Assembly: GCA_947628495.1 (NCBI GenBank)
Contig: CANRAC010000065.1
Coordinates: 1 to 5,839 of the forward strand
Direction of reading: 5' to 3'
Origin: an uncultured Bacilli bacterium
GTDB lineage: Bacteria > Bacillota_I > Bacilli_A > RF39 > UBA660
DNA: 5,839 nucleotides
The notes below the pieces were generated by a model, which did not search any database, was not told the DNA's origin, and worked only from the letters and a program-made list of their open reading frames with translations. Below are positions 1-4,987 of the stretch, piece after piece; positions within the stretch are counted from its first letter, which is position 1; every line of letters begins with the position of its first letter. The position numbers and the translations under genes were made by a program.

Positions 1-1341
1 GAAAAATATGATGAATATCAAAAGATTTTAAATGATGAAGTTGATGTGGTAGTAGGTACCCGTAGTGCTATTTTTACTCCAATAAACAATCTGGGAATTA
101 TAATTATTGATGAAGAACAATCGGAAAGTTATAAACAAGAAAATATGCCTCGTTATTATACTTTAGATATGGCTTTGTTTCGTTCACATTATAATAAAAT
201 TCCTTTAGTATTAGGAAGTGCTACACCTAGTTTAGAAACAATGGCCCGAGCTAAAAAAGGAGTATATACTTTATTAACTCTTTCTAAAAGAGTTAATAAG
301 GCTATTTTGCCCAAAATTACTTTAGTAGATATGCAACAAGAAATGAAAAAAAGAAATCCTATATTTAGTGAACTTTTAATAAATAAGATTACAAAATGTT
401 TAAATCAACAGGAGCAAGTTATAATTTTTCTAAATAGAAGAGGATATTCAACAATTGTTACTTGTCAAAATTGCGGTTATACTTATAAATGTCCACATTG
501 TGATATTTCTTTAACTTATCATAAATCTACGAATAATTTGCGCTGTCATTATTGTGGTTATACAATATTTAAACCAACTAAGTGTCCAGAATGTCACGAA
601 GAATCTTTAAATTATTATGGTTTGGGAACAGAAAAACTAGAACAAGAACTTTTGAAAAAGATTCCTTTAGCTAAAGTAATTCGCATGGATGTTGATACTA
701 CTGTAAAAAAGGGTGCTCATGAAAAAATCTTAAAAGAATTTCAAGATGGGAAGTATGATATCTTATTAGGAACCCAAATGATATCTAAAGGTCTAGATTT
801 TGCCAATGTTACTTTAGTAGGAGTTATCAATGCTGATTTATCATTAAATATGCCCGATTATAAAGCCCGCGAAAGGACCTTTAGTTTACTTACGCAAACA
901 GCAGGAAGATCGGGAAGAGGTGAAAAAGCCGGCGAAGTTATTATTCAAAGTTTTAATGTTGATAATGAAATATTTAAATTTGTGCAAGAAAATAACTATA
1001 ATGCTTTTTATAATTACGAAATGCTCAATCGTCATAAATTAGATTATCCCCCTTATTATTATTTAGCTAGTTTAAAAGTAGCAAGTAAAGATTATGATTT
1101 AGCCAGTAGTGAAGCTCAGAAAATTTATAAATTTTTGACGGACAATTTAGAAAAAACAACAATGGTTTTAGGACCAACAACGGCCAATCAATTTCGATTA
1201 AATGGGATTTTTCGTTTTCAACTAATTATTAAATATAAGAAAGATACTAAATTAGATGCTTGTTTAAAACAATTAGATAATATTTATATAATGAATAAAA
1301 AGGTAAATTTAGAAATAGATACTTCCCCTTTGTCGATTTGA
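1..1341 (+). CDS. priA: Primosomal replication-restart helicase PriA, C-terminal part (5' end outside window)
   Basis: PriA is a 3'-5' DNA helicase that recognises stalled forks and reloads the replicative helicase. The reading frame is open from base 1, so the start, DNA-binding domains and Walker A motif lie upstream. The 446 residues seen here carry GTRSA (19-23), the Walker B box as DEEQ (37-40; DEEH is usual), GSATP (72-76), and eight cysteines (155, 158, 164, 167, 182, 185, 195, 198). Their spacing (3, 6, 3, 15, 3, 10, 3) is that of the PriA zinc-binding region. Next come GTQMISKGLDF (257-267, motif V) and QTAGRSGRG (299-307, motif VI, arginine finger region). The C-terminal domain ends naturally with DTSPLSI, close to the usual PriA end. 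The GTG at 46 is internal and not the real start. The TGA stop overlaps the -35 of the next promoter. The family call is very secure. Confidence 0.97.
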   Translation, partial: EKYDEYQKILNDEVDVVVGTRSAIFTPINNLGIIIIDEEQSESYKQENMPRYYTLDMALFRSHYNKIPLVLGSATPSLETMARAKKGVYTLLTLSKRVNKAILPKITLVDMQQEMKKRNPIFSELLINKITKCLNQQEQVIIFLNRRGYSTIVTCQNCGYTYKCPHCDISLTYHKSTNNLRCHYCGYTIFKPTKCPECHEESLNYYGLGTEKLEQELLKKIPLAKVIRMDVDTTVKKGAHEKILKEFQDGKYDILLGTQMISKGLDFANVTLVGVINADLSLNMPDYKARERTFSLLTQTAGRSGRGEKAGEVIIQSFNVDNEIFKFVQENNYNAFYNYEMLNRHKLDYPPYYYLASLKVASKDYDLASSEAQKIYKFLTDNLEKTTMVLGPTTANQFRLNGIFRFQLIIKYKKDTKLDACLKQLDNIYIMNKKVNLEIDTSPLSI

Positions 1342-1366
1342 CATATAACATTAAAAGTGCTACAAT
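1338..1366 (+). promoter_or_regulatory. Near-consensus sigma-A promoter with extended -10
   Basis: TTGACA (1338-1343) is a perfect -35. A 17-bp spacer separates it from TACAAT (1361-1366), one mismatch from TATAAT. TGC directly before the -10 makes it an extended -10. The -35 overlaps the priA stop codon (1339-1341). Transcription should start near 1373. This is the strongest promoter-like sequence in the window and it drives the leader and secreted-protein gene downstream. Confidence 0.85.
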
Positions 1367-1406
1367 GCTTTTAGCAATGGGGATTGGTTGATATAAAAAA
1401 TTAGTG

Positions 1407-1435
1407 AGAATCCTTATTGTAAGGATTTTTTGTTT
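1407..1435 (+). terminator. Intrinsic terminator hairpin between promoter and secreted-protein gene
   Basis: AATCCTT (1409-1415), loop ATTGT (1416-1420) and AAGGATT (1421-1427) form a 7-bp stem, extendable by a G-U and an A-T pair to 1407/1429. It is followed by a T-rich run (1426-1435, broken by one G). The stem has only two G-C pairs, so it is probably leaky. It lies downstream of the 1338-1366 promoter, so it can end both priA read-through transcripts and the leader itself. Confidence 0.6.
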
Positions 1436-1438
1436 ATA

Positions 1439-1444
1439 AGGGGG
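1439..1444 (+). promoter_or_regulatory. Ribosome binding site of the secreted-protein gene
   Basis: AGGGGG lies 8 nt before the ATG at 1453 and just past the T-run of the leader terminator. A transcript must therefore pass the hairpin before this site exists, which fits control by attenuation. It supports the 1453 start, directly followed by a signal peptide. Confidence 0.65.
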
Positions 1445-1452
1445 AATAATAA

Positions 1453-2346
1453 ATGAAAAAAATCAATTTAGTAATAGTTGCTTTTCTAGCATTTGTTTTA
1501 ATTATCGTACCAGTTAAAGCAGATAGTCGTAAGAAAGTTCAAACTAATTATCAATATAAACTAGTGTGTGGTTATTATAATGGTAGTGATCAATTGACAT
1601 GGGGTGCTCAAGAGAATATTGGTGATTTTAAAAGTATGGATGGTTCGGAAAGTAATAGTAATCGTGCCTGTGGTACAACGACAGCTACGAAAAATTATCC
1701 TATAGGAGATGCGGCGTTTGGAAATTTACCAAGAGAAGTTACAATGACTTTTGATAATTGTAATGGTAATACTGGAAAACAAAAAGCTTTGGTAGGCCAA
1801 AGTTGTGCCCATGAAGGAAAAGTTCGAACTTGTACGGTAAAATGGACGGGATACTGTTATAAAGAAACTAAAAAAACTAGCAAATCCCAAAAAACAACTA
1901 AAAAAACCAATCAAAGATTTACTTTAAGTCGTACGAGTCTTAAAGTAGGGGAAGAAACTAAAATCAAAAAACAAGGATCATGTTATAAATTTTCTGTCGA
2001 TGATGATAGCATTTTAAAATATGATGGGCAAACTGCCAGTTTTAAAGCTTTGTCAGAAGGAAAGACTTATATAAATTGTTATGATGAAGATGGAACTTAT
2101 TTATATCATAAAATAGTTAGAGTAAAAACTGCTCCTGAAAAAATAGAATATCGTTATGTTAATAAAGATTCTAGCTTTTATAAAATAGATGATGGAGTAA
2201 GAGAATACGTACGTACTTTAAAAAGGGGTAGAAAAGTGCAATATCTTAATGTTTCTCAAAATGGATACTGTAAAATTAAATCAAATTTTACAACTGGGTA
2301 TATTAAATGTGAAAATTTAAATGTTGAACCAGTTAAAAATGCCTAA
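1453..2346 (+). CDS. Secreted cysteine-rich protein with Big2-like and SH3b-like domains
   Basis: This 297-residue protein has unknown function. A signal peptide is clear: KK at 2-3, a hydrophobic core about 5-20, and a signal peptidase I site VKA|D after residue 23. There is no lipobox cysteine, no C-terminal membrane helix and no LPXTG motif, so the protein is probably released or held non-covalently. Residues 33-137 form an unrecognised region with six cysteines (39, 73, 103, 118, 127, 135). Residues 138-155 are a Lys/Thr-rich linker. Residues 157-226 look like a bacterial Ig-like Big2 domain (FTLSRTSLKVGEE, then FKALSEGKTYINC) with cysteines at 177 and 209. Residues 232-292 look like an SH3b domain (LKRGRKVQYLNV, then GYCKIKSNFTTGYIKC) with cysteines at 273 and 286. 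Ten cysteines, all in the mature chain and spread in even numbers per region, suggest disulfides. Big2 and SH3b modules commonly bind cell-surface or wall material. Domain calls are by eye. The gene has its own promoter and a terminator behind it, so it appears monocistronic. Confidence 0.85.
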   Translation: MKKINLVIVAFLAFVLIIVPVKADSRKKVQTNYQYKLVCGYYNGSDQLTWGAQENIGDFKSMDGSESNSNRACGTTTATKNYPIGDAAFGNLPREVTMTFDNCNGNTGKQKALVGQSCAHEGKVRTCTVKWTGYCYKETKKTSKSQKTTKKTNQRFTLSRTSLKVGEETKIKKQGSCYKFSVDDDSILKYDGQTASFKALSEGKTYINCYDEDGTYLYHKIVRVKTAPEKIEYRYVNKDSSFYKIDDGVREYVRTLKRGRKVQYLNVSQNGYCKIKSNFTTGYIKCENLNVEPVKNA

Positions 2347-2380
2347 GAAATGTAAACAAATTTGTTTGCATTTTTATTTT
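2347..2380 (+). terminator. Palindromic intrinsic terminator after the secreted-protein gene
   Basis: The arms TGTAAACA (2351-2358) and TGTTTGCA (2363-2370) pair over 8 bp with one G-U, around an AATT loop, and are followed by TTTTTATTTT (2371-2380). A-rich bases at 2348-2350 extend the stem by pairing with the T-run. The core AAACAAATTTGTTT (2354-2367) is a perfect 14-bp palindrome, so it could also act as an operator, since it overlaps the likely parC -35. It begins directly after the TAA stop. Confidence 0.65.
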
Positions 2381-2390
2381 GTGCTAAAAT
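2362..2390 (+). promoter_or_regulatory. Probable parC promoter
   Basis: TAAAAT (2385-2390) is preceded by TGC, an extended -10. A weak -35, TTGTTT (2362-2367), sits 17 bp upstream inside the terminator palindrome. The predicted start near 2397 leaves a leader of only about 9 nt before the parC ATG. The -10 is convincing, the -35 is poor. Confidence 0.5.
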
Positions 2391-2396
2391 AAAAAT

Positions 2397-2402
2397 GGTG
2401 AG
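2397..2402 (+). promoter_or_regulatory. Ribosome binding site of parC
   Basis: GGTGAG lies 3 nt before the ATG at 2406 and matches the 3' half of the AGGAGGTGA consensus, for which short spacing is normal. It would sit at the very 5' end of the transcript if the promoter call is right. It fixes the 2406 start. Confidence 0.65.
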
Positions 2403-2405
2403 AAT

Positions 2406-4916
2406 ATGAAACACGTATTAGAGCGAATTAGTGAATATACTATGGAAGACTTAATGGGCGATAGATTTTCTAAATATGCCAAATATATTATTCAAGATAG
2501 AGCTATACCTGATGTGCGTGATGGTTTAAAACCAGTCCAAAGACGTATTTTATATGCTATGTATAAAAATAAAAATGTCTATGAGCATGGTTTTGTTAAG
2601 AGTGCTCAAACGGTTGGAGAAGTTATTGGTAAATATCATCCCCATGGTGATACATCTGTTTATGATGCGATGGTGCGCATGAGCCAAGATTGGAAACAGA
2701 GTAATGTCTATATTGAATTTCAAGGTAATAATGGTTCAATAGATGGGGATCCCCCTGCTGCTTACCGTTATACCGAAGCTAAACTATCGAAAATCAGTAA
2801 CGAAATGTTACGAGATATTGAAAAAGATACAGTGGAGATGGCGAAAACTTTTGATGATTCCCGCGAAGAACCAACTGTTATGCCTTGCCGTTTCCCTAAT
2901 TTATTATTAAATGGTGCAACGGGGATTTCGGCTGGGTATGCCACTAATATTCCGCCTCATAATTTAGGCGAATTAATTGATGCTACTATTAAATTAATTC
3001 AAAAACCGGATACTAAGTTAGGGGAAATAATGCAAATTGTTAAAGGCCCTGACTTTCCTACCGGCGGTATCATTTATGGTGAAAATGGTTTATTAAGTGC
3101 TTATACAAATGGTAAGGGCAAAATAATTGTTCGCAGTCGTTATACATTTGAAAAAACTAAAGGCAAAGATCAAATTGTTATTAGTGAGATTCCTTTTGAA
3201 GTAAATAAAGCTTTATTAGTTCGAAAAATCAATGAAATAAGAATAGATAAAAAAATCGATGGAATTGCGGAAGTGCGCGATGAATCAGATAAAGAAGGTC
3301 TAAGAATTGTTATCGATTTAAAAACCGGAGCTGATAAACAAAATATTACTAATTATCTTCTAAAAAATACGGATTTACAAATTTCTTATTCTTTTAACAT
3401 GGTAGCTATTGTTGATAAAAGACCTAAGCAACTAGGAATTATTCCTATTCTTAAAGCTTATATCGCTCACCAAGAAGAAGTTGTCACTAGAAGAACTAAA
3501 TTTGATTATGAATTTGCCTCACGAAAATTACATATTACCGAAGGTCTTGTCAAAGCTTTAGCAATTTTAGATGATGTTATTAGAGTGATTAGAGCAAGTA
3601 AAAATAAAGCTGATGCTAAAGTGAATTTAATCAATGAATTTGCTTTTTCCGAACAACAAGCCACTGCCATATTAGATTTACAATTATATCGTTTAACTAA
3701 CCTTGATGTTTTAGAATTAGAAAAAGAATTAGAAAATTTACAAAAAGTTATTGCTTTCTTACAGAGTATTTTAGATAGTGAAGAAATGTTACATAAAGTA
3801 ATTATTGATGAACTTAAGAAAATTAAAAAGGAATATAGTAAACCACGTAAAACCGATATTGTGGCAGAGATCGAAGAAATCAAACTTGATGCTAAAACAA
3901 TGATTCCCGAATACAATGTTGTAGTAGTAGTTACTAATGAAGGATATGTAAAAAAAGTCAATTTAAAATCATATGCTTCTCGTAACAATGAAGAAACCAC
4001 TTTGAAACCGGGTGATTATGTTACAGGCTTATATGAAGTGACCACTTTAGATACCTTACTATTGTTTACTAATTTAGGAAGATATTTATACATTCCCGTT
4101 CATGCCATAGTGGATGCAAAATGGAAAGAACTAGGTAAACATATTAATAATGTGATTCCGATGGAACAAGAAGAAAAAATTATTGGTTCCTATGTTGTCG
4201 ATAATAAAGAGGACGAAATTGTTTTATTTACTAAAAATGGGCAAATTAAAAAAACTAAAGTTCAAGATTTTGAAGTGTCTAGATACTCTAAACCACTTAC
4301 AGCTATTAAGCTTAAAGAAGATGATGAATTGGTAAGTATCAGTCCAGCTCAAGAAAATGTCTTAATTACGACTAAAAATGGGTACTATTTGAAATTTAAT
4401 ATTAATGAAGTGCCACTTGTTGGTGTAAAAGCTAGTGGTGTTAAAGGTATTAATTTAAAAGATGATGATTGGGTAATTAATGGTTCTGCACTTGATAATA
4501 ATATCCAATATATAGATATTTTCACTAATAACAAAACTGCTAAAAGAGTAAAAAATGAGGAGTTAACTCTAGCTAGTCGAGCTAAAAGAGGAAGTACTTT
4601 AATGAAAAGACCGAAAACAGTAAATTATGAGATTTGTTATGCTATTGCGACAAATTCGAAAGAAGATATCGGTATTAAGTCGGATAGTGAAATTAAAATA
4701 TTAAAAAATAGTGATATTCCTATTATGGATTTAAATTCTACAGGCTCAGCTATTAGTAAATATAATATTGATTCGGCCTTTAAAGTTGCTGATTTAATAT
4801 CTTTTATAAAAGACAAGAAAAAGGTAAATAATGAAGAAAAGGATAATGAAGAAGAACTAAATTTGGAACCTCACGAATTAACTATTGATGATTTTATTGA
4901 TGATTTTAAGTTATAA
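2406..4916 (+). CDS. parC: DNA topoisomerase IV subunit A (ParC/GrlA)
   Basis: ParC is the DNA-cleaving subunit of topoisomerase IV, which with ParE unlinks replicated chromosomes. The 836-residue chain is complete. The winged-helix/tower core includes DGLKPVQRRILY (39-50) and HPHGDTSVYD (78-87), which covers the quinolone-determining region. The catalytic tyrosine is Y122 in AAYRYTE (118-124), and the DNA-bending isoleucine is I174 in ATGIS. Residues about 354-480 form the helical C-gate region. The C-terminal domain (about 503-790) shows six repeated strand units resembling beta-pinwheel blades, for example near 503, 548, 603, 650, 701 and 754. The QRRGGKG GyrA-box is absent from the first blade, and NNGSIDGDPPAA, DAKWKELGKHINN and GVKGINLKDDDWV are ParC-like, so I call ParC rather than GyrA. 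Residues 803-836 form an acidic tail beyond the last blade. No parE is adjacent. The start fits family length and the GGTGAG site. Confidence 0.96.
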   Translation: MKHVLERISEYTMEDLMGDRFSKYAKYIIQDRAIPDVRDGLKPVQRRILYAMYKNKNVYEHGFVKSAQTVGEVIGKYHPHGDTSVYDAMVRMSQDWKQSNVYIEFQGNNGSIDGDPPAAYRYTEAKLSKISNEMLRDIEKDTVEMAKTFDDSREEPTVMPCRFPNLLLNGATGISAGYATNIPPHNLGELIDATIKLIQKPDTKLGEIMQIVKGPDFPTGGIIYGENGLLSAYTNGKGKIIVRSRYTFEKTKGKDQIVISEIPFEVNKALLVRKINEIRIDKKIDGIAEVRDESDKEGLRIVIDLKTGADKQNITNYLLKNTDLQISYSFNMVAIVDKRPKQLGIIPILKAYIAHQEEVVTRRTKFDYEFASRKLHITEGLVKALAILDDVIRVIRASKNKADAKVNLINEFAFSEQQATAILDLQLYRLTNLDVLELEKELENLQKVIAFLQSILDSEEMLHKVIIDELKKIKKEYSKPRKTDIVAEIEEIKLDAKTMIPEYNVVVVVTNEGYVKKVNLKSYASRNNEETTLKPGDYVTGLYEVTTLDTLLLFTNLGRYLYIPVHAIVDAKWKELGKHINNVIPMEQEEKIIGSYVVDNKEDEIVLFTKNGQIKKTKVQDFEVSRYSKPLTAIKLKEDDELVSISPAQENVLITTKNGYYLKFNINEVPLVGVKASGVKGINLKDDDWVINGSALDNNIQYIDIFTNNKTAKRVKNEELTLASRAKRGSTLMKRPKTVNYEICYAIATNSKEDIGIKSDSEIKILKNSDIPIMDLNSTGSAISKYNIDSAFKVADLISFIKDKKKVNNEEKDNEEELNLEPHELTIDDFIDDFKL

Positions 4917-4942
4917 AAATTGGTGTAATACATCAATTTTTT
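4915..4942 (+). terminator. Intrinsic terminator after parC
   Basis: AAATTGGTG (4917-4925), loop TAATA (4926-4930) and CATCAATTT (4931-4939) make a 9-bp stem with one G-U pair, followed by TTT to 4942. The stem can extend by two A-T pairs into the parC stop codon. Placement right at the stop codon supports a real terminator that separates parC from the methyltransferase gene. Confidence 0.75.
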
Positions 4943-4963
4943 CTATATAGTTTAAAATATTCA

Positions 4964-4972
4964 TGATATTAT
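4964..4972 (+). promoter_or_regulatory. Possible extended -10 promoter of the methyltransferase gene
   Basis: TGA followed by TATTAT (4967-4972) resembles an extended -10, but no acceptable -35 lies 16-18 bp upstream (the region is TA-rich). It ends 15 nt before the ATG, exactly as the parC -10 does. The predicted start near 4979 would fall inside the ribosome binding site, which weakens the call. Read-through from parC is the alternative. Confidence 0.35.
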
Positions 4973-4976
4973 GGAA

Positions 4977-4983
4977 GAGGTGA
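4977..4983 (+). promoter_or_regulatory. Ribosome binding site of the methyltransferase gene
   Basis: GAGGTGA is a seven-base match to the Shine-Dalgarno consensus, 4 nt before the ATG at 4988. It fixes that start. Confidence 0.75.
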
Positions 4984-4987
4984 GATT

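Larger units (their letters stand above)
1373..1452 (+). promoter_or_regulatory. Candidate attenuator leader of the secreted-protein gene
   Basis: This is the roughly 80-nt transcribed leader between the predicted start site and the ATG at 1453. AATCCTT (1409-1415) can pair with AAGGATT (1421-1427) to make a terminator. It can instead pair with the upstream GGGGATT (1379-1385; five Watson-Crick and two G-U pairs). The two pairings are mutually exclusive, as in terminator/antiterminator switches. A third small option, CAAT/ATTG (1375-1378 with 1383-1386) closing a GGGG loop, would hide the antiterminator arm. I do not recognise a known riboswitch, T-box or protein-binding leader. The alternative reading is chance pairing of short AT-rich segments, or a ~60-nt small RNA ending at the terminator. 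Confidence 0.4.

Noticed and set aside
1339..1374. TGA read as tryptophan (Mycoplasma-type code), extending priA
   Set aside because: The extension would run only ten more codons to a TAG, PriA already ends at its usual place, and Trp is TGG across all the genes here.
1377..1391. Five-codon open frame ATG...TGA (M-G-I-G) in the leader as a regulatory leader peptide
   Set aside because: It has no ribosome binding site, starts about 4 nt from the predicted transcription start and has no run of a single amino acid's codons.
1391..1405. A-rich stretch TAAAAAATTAG resembling the tail of a preQ1-I riboswitch
   Set aside because: No upstream loop sequence complementary to TTAG forms the needed pseudoknot, the conserved L1 pattern is missing and the gene downstream is unrelated to queuosine.
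1726..1914. 62-codon open frame on the minus strand inside the secreted-protein gene
   Set aside because: It lies opposite a well-supported gene, has low-complexity Phe/Ser content that mirrors the Lys-rich linker, and shows no ribosome binding site or family likeness.
2206..2216. ACGT tandem/palindrome (TACGTACGTAC) in the secreted-protein gene
   Set aside because: It is only about two units long, inside the coding sequence for EYVRT, with no second copy seen. Chance is enough.
2745..2754. GGGGATCCCC, a GC-rich 10-bp palindrome in an AT-rich gene
   Set aside because: It encodes the invariant DGDPPAA segment of ParC, so codon constraint explains it.
3917..3933. GTAGTAGTAG triplet run in parC as a phase-variable repeat
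   Set aside because: It is a short in-frame run encoding valines of a blade strand. Unit changes would not shift the frame.
3506..4000. 164-codon open frame on the minus strand inside parC
   Set aside because: It is antisense to the conserved ParC C-gate and first blade. Its Ser/Leu-rich translation is the reverse of acidic/lysine-rich ParC codons.
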